Shown here: piece after piece, positions 56,103-64,000 of the stretch
Layout of the letters: every line of letters starts with the position of its first letter
How positions within the stretch are numbered: the stretch's first letter is position 1
Assembly (NCBI GenBank): GCA_964521285.1
Contig: CAZFQS010000003.1
Coordinates: 124,001-188,000 of the forward strand
Source of the DNA: G020354785 sp964521285
Lineage (GTDB): Bacteria; Bacteroidota; Bacteroidia; Bacteroidales; UBA10428
DNA: 64,000 nucleotides
Direction of reading: 5' to 3'
The notes under the pieces: generated by a model
Database searches by the model: none
What the model saw: the letters and a program-made list of their open reading frames with translations, nothing else
What the model was told of the DNA's origin: nothing
Made by a program: the position numbers and the translations under genes

Positions 56103-56110
56103 TATTTAAT

Positions 56111-56506
56111 ATGCGAATTATGAAAAAATATAAAATAACTCTAATATCCTTCCTGGTATTTATCTTTATTTTCAGCAGTTGCTACAAAGAACCAATTGAT
56201 ATTGAACCTGATGCCTGTTTTAATGCAGATGTTACTAACATCAAAGAAAAAGAGAGAGTTACTTTTACTTTCTGTGGGAGTGGCCAGTTTATTGTACTCT
56301 ATTCCGGTGATGAAGGTCATGTTTATAATGAACCTGAAAACACGGGTCAAATAGTTAGTACTGAAAAACTGACAACATCATATCTGTACAGAGTTGCAGG
56401 AACATACACAGCAACAAATGTTGCTACAAGCTATGGTGATTTTGGAAATGAAAAAAAACAGGATATTCAGGAGATAACTATTACTGTATCACCAGGAACA
56501 GAATAA
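56111..56506 (+). CDS. Small surface lipoprotein of a sugar locus
   Basis: The 131-residue protein has a lipobox near residue 24 (IFIFSSC). The mature part is one compact beta domain with PKD-like features (VTFTFCGSGQFIVLYSGDEGHVY, then YRVAGTYTATNVATSYGDFGNE), rather like the small DUF-type lipoproteins that sit after SusD genes and bind glycans. A second ATG at 56120 gives the more usual MKKYKITLISF start. It follows SusD by eight bases, so co-transcription is likely. A strong hairpin separates it from the GH30 gene. Confidence 0.72.
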   Translation: MRIMKKYKITLISFLVFIFIFSSCYKEPIDIEPDACFNADVTNIKEKERVTFTFCGSGQFIVLYSGDEGHVYNEPENTGQIVSTEKLTTSYLYRVAGTYTATNVATSYGDFGNEKKQDIQEITITVSPGTE

Positions 56507-56525
56507 ATACACAAAAAATCTTTCT

Positions 56526-56588
56526 ATTTGAAAATACCCTCTCAATGAAATAATACAACTATAGAGAGGGTATTTTCAAATTCATTTC
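56526..56588 (+). terminator. Strong terminator-like hairpin before the GH30 gene
   Basis: An 18-bp perfect inverted repeat, left arm 56526-56543 ending CCCTCTC and right arm 56564-56581 starting GAGAGGG, encloses a 20-base loop. The outer half of the stem is A/T-rich with TTTT in the 3' arm, and further T-rich sequence follows, so it may terminate in both directions or reduce read-through from the SusCD operon into the GH30 gene. Confidence 0.65.
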
Positions 56589-56675
56589 TTGGACTATGAA
56601 TTACTTTAAATCCTGATAAACAGGATTATAATTGACATAACACCTTAATTTTAAGCAAATTAAAATATCATTTCC

Positions 56676-59600
56676 ATGAAAAAGTTCCTTATATTATCCG
56701 TTTTGATAATCATTACAAAACATTCGTTACTTATTGCCCAGATCACACAAATTAATTATGATTTTAGCGACGGTAACACGCGATTTGCTGTTATCAATAT
56801 GGATGCCGGAAATCCGTCATACGAACTGTCAATAGTTGATAATATCTTAAATATTAATGCAAATAAAAAAACACAGGACTGGTCCTTTTTGCAATTATAT
56901 AATGTAGACCTTGATATATCTGTTCTGCCAACATTAGAAATTAATGTCAGAACCAATTCAGCCTGTAATTTCATTGTACGGTTAAAAGCACAAAGTTACA
57001 GTGATCCGCAGGGAGATCCTGTTCAGATTGAAGAAACAATAGCTCTTTCTGCTGCCGATACGTTTCAGACATACTTCGTGGATCTGGAAAATCTCATTAG
57101 TGAAAATCCGGATTTTGACGCAAGTAATATTAATGAAATACAAATTGATATTACAAAAGGGTGGAATGAGTCTTTTTCTGGCCTGGTTCAGCTTGATTAT
57201 TTCAAAATGGGTTTTCCTGAAAGCTTACCCTATGGAGGTTCTGGTTTTTTTGAGTCTTTTGATGAAGGTATTCCGCCATTAGTAGAATCGAATACCAGTT
57301 ACGCAGTTGATGAAGTTGATGGAACAATGAAGATTGAGGCAGATAAAGATATCCGCTGGGCAGGATTAAGTATACCGTTAAATGGAAATAAATACGATAT
57401 AACGTCCAATCCTGTGCTTAACCTCAACATTAAATCTGATATTGACTTTGTATTACAGTTGTTTTTAGTTGACGAAAATGGAAATGGTTATCAAACTGAA
57501 ATTGTCGGTACTCAATATTTATATTATGAACTGGTTGCAAATAAAAATGTCTACCGGCAGGTAAGAATATATAAAGGTAGAGACTTTATTCAGCTGTCCT
57601 TTGATTTTTCAAATGTTAACGGGATAATCGATCTTACAAAAATTTCAGAAATTGTAATTTGTGCAAATGGGACAGCAACAAGCTTTGAGGGAACATTCTA
57701 TATTGATGGTATAAGAATTGGGGATAGCGCGGAAAAATATGCTTATATAGCTCAGATACCTGATTATAGCTATTATAAAAATTCAACAGACACCAAACAA
57801 ATCATTATTCCTGAAATTAAGAATGCTGCTTCAATTATCTATACAGGCGGTGAATCATTAATCGATGGTGTGATTATTGATGAAATAGCTGAAGAAGGAT
57901 ATTCAAAATTTAAATTTACATTAATCAATGATGCGGAAGGGAAAGACACTATATATTTAACGGCTGTCGGATCAGACGGATATCTAAACAACACAGTTAG
58001 TTTCGGGATTGAAGTAACAGGTAACATGGATCCCGAAATAGATAATATATCAGACACAGTGGTTAAAGCGGGAACAGATGTTATGATTAAACTTACCGGT
58101 ATTTCTGATGGTGATAAAGAATCAGAACAGGGACTGACAATTACTGCTGTTTCAAATGATACAAGTGTTGTTGATACGTTGTATGTTCTGCACTCGGATG
58201 ATAACATAGAAGGATATTTACTATTTAATCCCGATACAGCAGGAACAACAACCATTACTGTTAATGTGAAGGATGAATTTGGGGCCTTTATTGAAAAAGA
58301 TTTTGATGTTATAGTTTACAAAGAGATAAATGTCCCTCCAACCATTGATCCTTTTACGGATATAAACGTTCAGTTTGATGCGGGTGAACAAATTATAATA
58401 CTTACAAATATCAGTGATGGAGATGATATGACACAAACATTAAGCTTTACAATATCGGTTTCCAATGATACTACCATTGCTGACACTTCAATTAATTATA
58501 CGCAGGGGGACAGCATTGCCGAATTTATATTTACTCCTGTCCCTGGTGTGACCGGATCTGTATCGGTAACTATTACATTATCTGATGATGGAGTTAATCC
58601 TGACAATGATGGTAATAAATCAACCCAAATTACATTTGACATTGAAGTAATCGGACCAAAAGTATCGGGATTTGAATTTAACCTGAATGATCCGAATACT
58701 CTGAGCAGGTTTTCACCTGAAGGAGCAGGTGTCATTTATAACCTGAGTCTGGTTGACAAGGACGGTGAAAAAGCCCTTAAGATTGAATATACAGATAAAT
58801 GGACTTATGGCGGAATATGGACTGCATTACCTGTTATGCTCGATCTTACCGGTAATGAAGCAGTTTCTTATGAAATATTCTCCGAGGGTGGTTCTTCATG
58901 GCACTGGAACTATTTCTATGATATAAATAGTGAAAGAAATATTGAAAATACTGTCCAGCATCAATTTGAAATTCCGGCAGATGAATGGACAGAAGTTATT
59001 TACGATTACAGACAGACAGGTGATATGAATAATGAAACAGGTCAGCAAATAGATATCACCAGTATTAATGCTTTACTCATAAACCTGCATGGTACCCGGC
59101 CAACATGGCCTTTTACAAATACATCCGGGACAGTATATTACCGGAATATTAAATTTGGTGATTTGGTTGGCCTCCCTGTGCAAAACCCATACACGACAAT
59201 TGATAATATCCCTGATCACAGTGTCTTTGTTGACGCCGGTATATGTATTATGACTTTAACCGGTATTTCAAATGGAAAGGGTAGCACTGATAATGTTGAA
59301 GTTGATTTTGTAATATCTGACACAAATGTTATCATGAATTTAACTTCCGGCACTCTTAACAATGATGGTACAATGACACTTTTATACATACCTGCCAATG
59401 CCGGCACAGCTGAAATTACTGTGACAGTTTCAGTAACTGAAGCTACATCGGTAATTCGCGGATTCGAAATAATTGTCCTGAACAATGAACCTGCAGGCTA
59501 TGCAAAAGTAAAAATAGATAAATCAGAAGCTTACCAGACCATAAGAGGTTTTGGTACCTTTGCTACTGCTGACCATCATGCAGATTTATACCTGGATATG

Positions 59601-61613
59601 GGCAGCTCAGCTGTCAGGATAGGAATTATAGAGAACCAGTGGGAGCCTGTAAATGATAATGGTGATCCGAATGTTATGGACATGAGTGCTTTTAATTATG
59701 AAGCATTTGACTGGGATTACTATTCCAAATTAAAAGCCGGCGGTATTAGCACATTTATAATAACATCCTGGAGCCCGCCTGCATGGATGAAAAGAAACCT
59801 GTCTCTTAACCATAAAGAGCAGGCAATTGAATGGGAAAATACTGACAATATACTTGAACCATATTATTACGATGAATTCGCTGAAAGTATAGCAGCACTT
59901 GTTAAAGCATTTAAGCAAAAATGTGATATTGACATAGCAGCTGTAGGTATGCAGAATGAACCGTTTTTTAATGAACCGTATCCATCTGCGATAATTAGCG
60001 GAGAAAAGTTTGCAGAGATTATTAAAATAACGGGTGACAGGTTTGTTAAAAAAGGATTAGATCATGTTGGCTTTTATATGCCCGAACAGGTTTTTGGTCT
60101 TGGCTGGGCCGGTTATAGCAATGAAGGTTATCTGGCAACTCTGAAAGCCAACCAGAAAGCGGATGAATACTGCGATTTTTTTGCTGTTCATGGTTATGAT
60201 GGCAGTGGTATTACACCGGGATTTCCTGATTACTCTAACTGGGCTGATCTTTGGGATGCTATTCAGGAAGGCGATAATCCAAAAGAGATGTGGATGACCG
60301 AAACAGAAATCAGCTATGAAGGTTTTGAATCTGCAATGCAGTTTGCAGGAGCTTTACACGGCTCATTGTGGGCAGGGAACATAAGCCTGTGGACTAACTA
60401 TAACTTTGGTGGTGTTCAGCTTACAAAGAATGAGCCTAATTCTACCTATTACGCAAGCATGAATTATTTCAAGTTTATTCATCCCGGAGCTACTCGTCTA
60501 TATACCGAATCCGATAATCCGGACATTCTGGCAACGGCATTCGAAAATACAAACGGGGAAATGGTTATGGTACTAATCAATAAAGGTAATTCTTCAAAAG
60601 CTACCCGACTGGTGGGCGATAACCTTCCTGCAAAATATAAGGTATACAGAACATCCCAATATGAGAATTTTATTTCTGACACAGGTATAGTGAACACAGA
60701 TGCAGTGATACTGCCACCTTTAAGTATTACAACACTGGTTGCTGAAGAAAATATTGTTTTATATATCGACCATGTCGAGGACGTAATACTTCCCCTGGAT
60801 GCCGGATTACAGACAATAATCCTTACCGGTATATCAAAACAAAATGGAGAAACGGATGGTTTAACGCTGAAAGTAAATACTGGAAATGAAATTTTAATTG
60901 ATAACATTAGTGTCAGTGATATTAATCCGGATAGTACTGCAGTTCTTCAATTTACTCCTGCAACCGGTGAATTCGGATCAGCTGAAATTCTGCTTACTCT
61001 GTCGGATGGACTAGGAAATTCAACCGAGATTAATTTTTATGTCTTTGTGAAAGTTTTATCCATGGACGACATTCCGAATCAGTCAGTCCTGTCCACTGAT
61101 CCTAAGCAATACATCGAAATTACAGGTATCAGTGATGGGACAGGTGCTGTAAATCAATTGTCTTTACAGGTATCATCTGATAATCCGGATTTGATTTTAT
61201 TCCTGAATGTTAGTGAGATAAATCCTGACGGAACGGCAACAATATCATTTAATCCTTCCCGCAGCATAGAAGGGACAGCAACAATAACTGTCACATTAAC
61301 CGATGGAGTTAATATTTTAGGTAAAACTTTTAAAGTTACTGTTACTTTAGTATCGGTCATTAAAAAGACTGAAAATGATAAACTAAATATTTATCCGAAT
61401 CCGGCAGGCGGGAAATTGTTTGTTAAACTTTATGGAGAAAAATATAAAAATATTGTAATTACTGATCTTACAGGAAATGTCATTGAAAATCTTAAGATAC
61501 ATCCCTTCGAAAATGACATTGAAATTGACCTGGAAAATTTTGGAAATGGAGTTTATATCATTACGATTTTTTCTGAGCATAATATAGTGGTTAATAAATT
61601 TATTAAAATGTAA
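56676..61613 (+). CDS. Multidomain secreted GH30-family glycoside hydrolase with T9SS sorting domain
   Basis: Layout of the 1645 residues: signal peptide (to about 21); two carbohydrate-binding-like beta-sandwiches (about 25-350); two Ig/cadherin-like modules (about 450-550 and 554-658); a CBM11-like sandwich (about 662-830); a third Ig-like module (about 838-935); a GH30 TIM-barrel and side domain (about 938-1355); two more Ig-like modules (to about 1560); a C-terminal type A sorting domain (about 1567-1645, LNIYPNPAGGKLFVKL, VYIITIFS). GH30 landmarks: QTIRGFG, SWSPPAWMK, the acid/base E1095 in GMQNEPF and the nucleophile E1209 in WMTETE. GH30 acts on beta-linked glucans, xylans or similar polymers; the substrate is not fixed by sequence. 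It is the main secreted enzyme of this locus. Confidence 0.88.
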   Translation: MKKFLILSVLIIITKHSLLIAQITQINYDFSDGNTRFAVINMDAGNPSYELSIVDNILNINANKKTQDWSFLQLYNVDLDISVLPTLEINVRTNSACNFIVRLKAQSYSDPQGDPVQIEETIALSAADTFQTYFVDLENLISENPDFDASNINEIQIDITKGWNESFSGLVQLDYFKMGFPESLPYGGSGFFESFDEGIPPLVESNTSYAVDEVDGTMKIEADKDIRWAGLSIPLNGNKYDITSNPVLNLNIKSDIDFVLQLFLVDENGNGYQTEIVGTQYLYYELVANKNVYRQVRIYKGRDFIQLSFDFSNVNGIIDLTKISEIVICANGTATSFEGTFYIDGIRIGDSAEKYAYIAQIPDYSYYKNSTDTKQIIIPEIKNAASIIYTGGESLIDGVIIDEIAEEGYSKFKFTLINDAEGKDTIYLTAVGSDGYLNNTVSFGIEVTGNMDPEIDNISDTVVKAGTDVMIKLTGISDGDKESEQGLTITAVSNDTSVVDTLYVLHSDDNIEGYLLFNPDTAGTTTITVNVKDEFGAFIEKDFDVIVYKEINVPPTIDPFTDINVQFDAGEQIIILTNISDGDDMTQTLSFTISVSNDTTIADTSINYTQGDSIAEFIFTPVPGVTGSVSVTITLSDDGVNPDNDGNKSTQITFDIEVIGPKVSGFEFNLNDPNTLSRFSPEGAGVIYNLSLVDKDGEKALKIEYTDKWTYGGIWTALPVMLDLTGNEAVSYEIFSEGGSSWHWNYFYDINSERNIENTVQHQFEIPADEWTEVIYDYRQTGDMNNETGQQIDITSINALLINLHGTRPTWPFTNTSGTVYYRNIKFGDLVGLPVQNPYTTIDNIPDHSVFVDAGICIMTLTGISNGKGSTDNVEVDFVISDTNVIMNLTSGTLNNDGTMTLLYIPANAGTAEITVTVSVTEATSVIRGFEIIVLNNEPAGYAKVKIDKSEAYQTIRGFGTFATADHHADLYLDMGSSAVRIGIIENQWEPVNDNGDPNVMDMSAFNYEAFDWDYYSKLKAGGISTFIITSWSPPAWMKRNLSLNHKEQAIEWENTDNILEPYYYDEFAESIAALVKAFKQKCDIDIAAVGMQNEPFFNEPYPSAIISGEKFAEIIKITGDRFVKKGLDHVGFYMPEQVFGLGWAGYSNEGYLATLKANQKADEYCDFFAVHGYDGSGITPGFPDYSNWADLWDAIQEGDNPKEMWMTETEISYEGFESAMQFAGALHGSLWAGNISLWTNYNFGGVQLTKNEPNSTYYASMNYFKFIHPGATRLYTESDNPDILATAFENTNGEMVMVLINKGNSSKATRLVGDNLPAKYKVYRTSQYENFISDTGIVNTDAVILPPLSITTLVAEENIVLYIDHVEDVILPLDAGLQTIILTGISKQNGETDGLTLKVNTGNEILIDNISVSDINPDSTAVLQFTPATGEFGSAEILLTLSDGLGNSTEINFYVFVKVLSMDDIPNQSVLSTDPKQYIEITGISDGTGAVNQLSLQVSSDNPDLILFLNVSEINPDGTATISFNPSRSIEGTATITVTLTDGVNILGKTFKVTVTLVSVIKKTENDKLNIYPNPAGGKLFVKLYGEKYKNIVITDLTGNVIENLKIHPFENDIEIDLENFGNGVYIITIFSEHNIVVNKFIKM

Positions 61614-61624
61614 ATATTAAACGT

Positions 61625-64000
61625 ATGAAGACTAAAATTTTACCATTTTTTATTGTAATATTTTTTGTCCTGCCGGCAATAACATTTGCAGAGAATGAAT
61701 TTCCCGAAACCAAAGCAAAAAAAGGAACATCTGAATTATCAATTATTCCATCCCCGGAAGAAAGAATGTTCAATCCCCTGGACACGATAATAATACGGGG
61801 CGTCAAAAACGGATTTATTGAAGTTCTGGATGGGAAGGGACATTTGTATCTGGAATTGAAAGCACAGGAAGATATTAGCTTTCAAGTTGGCGGATCTTTA
61901 GGTTTTCAGCAAATAATCTGGAAAGATGATAAGAGCCGGGAAATCGATAAAATTATTTACCAGGTGAGTTGCAAAACCGGGATAAATGATGATTCAGGAA
62001 AGTACAGGCAACTGCTGGATATTTTATATAACAGCATGACCAATGAACAGGAGCGTGAAGCTGAGGTTTACAGATATAATAATAAATACTATCATGCATT
62101 TGTCAGATGGCTTCGTGACCATGTTCATACCATGAAAGGAATGAAATATTTTTATCCTGAACTTAAATCGGCAATTGAACTGTATGGAGATTCCCAGCGT
62201 GAGGACGGTATGATCTGGGATAATTATAATAAACATCCCGAAGAAGGAGACTATTGGGAACAGCGGTTTGATTATGCCGATTTTGTGAGGGTTGTGGATA
62301 ACGGGTATGGAGAATTCAGACGCATACCGGTAGAAAATGATGTAGAATACCTATTCATTGAAGGTGTTTATTACACCTGGAAGGCAACAGGAGATAATAA
62401 ATGGATGGAAAGCATGCTGGACAAAGCTTTGAAAGCTGTAAATTACAGTATAACTGATGAATATCGCTGGTCGGAAAAATACCGGCTTTTAAAAAGAGGA
62501 TATACAATTGATACATGGGACTTTCAGAATGATGAGGATGCTAGAATTTCATCAGGAGAAGGAAATTTACCTGATGCCATGGTGATTAAACTTGAGAATA
62601 CCAGGTTCGGAGTCATGTTTGGCGATAACACGGGTATGTCGGCTGGCCTTAAATATCTTTCAGAGATGTTACAATATTGCGGAAGAAATGAGGAAGCTGA
62701 AAAAATGGAACAGCTCAGCATACAATTAAAACAAAGACTTGATGACCTTTCCTGGAATGGCGAGTTTTATACCCACCATGTACCTGAACAGGAAAACCTG
62801 AAAAGAGATTTAGGCGTTGATGAATCATTGCAGGTATCACTGTCAAATGCATACTCTTTAAACCGGGGTTTGACCCATGAACAATGTGTGGCAATAATAA
62901 AGACCTATCAACGTTTGCTGAGTGAAATGCCGGAATCTTCCCCCGGCGAATGGTATACCATTTATCCTCCGTTTGAAAAGGGATACGGAGGTCATAACAC
63001 AAAATGGTCATATATGAATGGAGGCGTTACACCCATAGTTGCGGGAGAATTGGCCCATGGTGCATTTGAAAACGGATTTGAAAATTATGGGGTGGATATA
63101 CTGGACAGGATTCACTCTCTGGCAAAGAAAACTGATGATCATCTTTATTGTGTTTACCGTGGAGCCATGCCGGAATATCCAAAAAGACAATTTACACCTC
63201 TGGATCTTAAAGACATTGCAAATACAGATTTTTATGGCAGCACAATTAAGGGTGTAAAGGGATGGACAAGTGAAGGTGAAAACGATTTGCATGAGTTTCC
63301 CACGGGCAGGCAGGTTTTTCACGAAATACCCTTTGAAATAATCGACCCGGAAAAGAATGGAAGACGGGCATGCATCGGATTATCAGGCATTGAAGGATAT
63401 CCCGGAATGGTAAGTTTAAAGGTTGGAGAGAAAGCCAAATCAATTTACCTGCTTCATACAACCGGACAAAGTTATTATGCCGGGTACATAAAACTTAAAT
63501 ATGAAGACGGTACTGTTTTTACAGATCACATAGCCACAGGTAAAATATCCAATTGGTGGTATCCCTCAGAATCACAGGACAGAAAACAAGTACCTGTATT
63601 CAAAGTGGCATGGAGAGGAAAGAATAAATTAAGCAGAAATGTCGGTGTAGGTGTATACGGATTAAATAATCCTTATCCTGACAGAATAATTTCAGAGGTT
63701 GTTTTTGAAGGTAGTCGGACTAAAAATAAATGGATGGTTCTTGGAGTTACCCTGTCCGATTATGAGGTGTTTTTCATGCCGGATATTGTATCAACCGGAA
63801 TACCTGATAACTGGGGAGCGGCAGCTGTTGTATATGCACTGGTTGAAGGGCTGGCAGGTGTAAAAGATGCAGGTGTGGCTTTTGATAAAGCGATTCTTGC
63901 CCCTCGCTGGGAAGCAGCAGGTGTGAAAAAAGTATCTGCAACAATTAAATACGAAGCATCAGGCGGATATCTGAGTTATTCTTATCAAAAACTTACTGAT
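61625..64000 (+). CDS. Secreted (alpha/alpha)6-barrel glycosidase-like protein, 3' end outside window
   Basis: From ATG 61625 the frame stays open to the last base (792 codons). It starts with a signal peptide (MKTKILPFFIVIFFVLPAITFA). Residues about 140-430 are rich in helices and aromatic residues typical of six-hairpin glycosidases (FVRWLRDHVHTMKGM, EDGMIWDNYNKHPEEGDYW, YLFIEGVYYTWKATGDNKWM, LSWNGEFYTHHVPEQENL). The later part (from about 590) is a beta-sandwich containing LKVGEKAKSIYLLHTTG. I cannot assign a glycoside hydrolase family. It follows the GH30 gene by 11 bases, so it probably works on the same glycan. Confidence 0.8.
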   Translation, partial: MKTKILPFFIVIFFVLPAITFAENEFPETKAKKGTSELSIIPSPEERMFNPLDTIIIRGVKNGFIEVLDGKGHLYLELKAQEDISFQVGGSLGFQQIIWKDDKSREIDKIIYQVSCKTGINDDSGKYRQLLDILYNSMTNEQEREAEVYRYNNKYYHAFVRWLRDHVHTMKGMKYFYPELKSAIELYGDSQREDGMIWDNYNKHPEEGDYWEQRFDYADFVRVVDNGYGEFRRIPVENDVEYLFIEGVYYTWKATGDNKWMESMLDKALKAVNYSITDEYRWSEKYRLLKRGYTIDTWDFQNDEDARISSGEGNLPDAMVIKLENTRFGVMFGDNTGMSAGLKYLSEMLQYCGRNEEAEKMEQLSIQLKQRLDDLSWNGEFYTHHVPEQENLKRDLGVDESLQVSLSNAYSLNRGLTHEQCVAIIKTYQRLLSEMPESSPGEWYTIYPPFEKGYGGHNTKWSYMNGGVTPIVAGELAHGAFENGFENYGVDILDRIHSLAKKTDDHLYCVYRGAMPEYPKRQFTPLDLKDIANTDFYGSTIKGVKGWTSEGENDLHEFPTGRQVFHEIPFEIIDPEKNGRRACIGLSGIEGYPGMVSLKVGEKAKSIYLLHTTGQSYYAGYIKLKYEDGTVFTDHIATGKISNWWYPSESQDRKQVPVFKVAWRGKNKLSRNVGVGVYGLNNPYPDRIISEVVFEGSRTKNKWMVLGVTLSDYEVFFMPDIVSTGIPDNWGAAAVVYALVEGLAGVKDAGVAFDKAILAPRWEAAGVKKVSATIKYEASGGYLSYSYQKLTD

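Noticed and set aside
1..64000. CRISPR arrays, insertion sequences, prophage or rRNA genes
   Set aside because: No regularly spaced repeats, transposase motifs, phage structural genes or rRNA sequences were seen. The only repeats are those listed.

Overview
The window looks like a chromosomal segment of a Bacteroidota bacterium, probably of the Bacteroidales/Marinilabiliales type. This rests on the gene content: a type IX secretion (T9SS) cluster (gldJ, a porP/sprF-like gene, porU, porV), a SusC/SusD pair with ECF sigma and FecR-type anti-sigma genes, T9SS-type C-terminal sorting domains, Bacteroidota-type promoter boxes (TAnnTTTG), low G+C and little use of Shine-Dalgarno sites. No phage, plasmid, rRNA or CRISPR signature was seen. 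Assignment below phylum is inference.

Layout. 1-9161: the end of a methyltransferase, an amino-acid permease, a lipoprotein, a MacA/MacB-like ABC efflux set (adaptor, ATPase, permease), a T9SS-type secreted protein and a TolC-like channel. 9232-12665: shikimate kinase, then a tRNA-Val locus with two tRNA-derived 72-bp repeats and a GIY-YIG nuclease, then folC and a nitroreductase. 12819-19704: PIN-PhoH protein, SixA-like phosphatase with polyphosphate kinase, inositol-phosphatase family enzyme, lipid A-type acyltransferase and a glycosyltransferase. 19776-31145: a beta-barrel protein, a degenerate receiver protein, murF, gldJ, porP-like, porU, porV and ispF. 31165-36700: a nucleotidyltransferase, a sigma-54 activator, and a divergent adaptor/small protein/TolC-like efflux operon with no pump gene. 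36748-41960: acetyltransferase, two lipoproteins, CCA-adding enzyme and thioredoxin. 42123-45688: a TPP riboswitch leading a thiamine operon (a thiS-like remnant, thiC, thiE, thiD). 45685-47954: the complete preQ1 branch queF-queC-queE-queD. 48084-48971: a cysteine synthase gene broken by an in-frame TGA. 49239-64000: a polysaccharide utilisation locus with ECF sigma, anti-sigma, SusC, SusD, a small lipoprotein, a 1645-residue GH30-family enzyme and the start of a second large secreted (alpha/alpha)6-type protein that runs off the window.

How the parts work together. The T9SS genes supply secretion and cleavage for proteins with C-terminal sorting domains, of which at least two others (6564-7610 and 56676-61613) lie in the window. 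The sugar locus has the standard trans-envelope signalling arrangement: a SusC with an N-terminal STN domain next to FecR and an ECF sigma factor. The most unusual spot is 10202-10777. There a tRNA-Val promoter reads first through two copies of the tRNA 5' half carrying a strong palindrome in place of the anticodon arm, then the real tRNA and its terminator, then a GIY-YIG gene whose last codons are themselves a diverged copy of the same palindrome unit.
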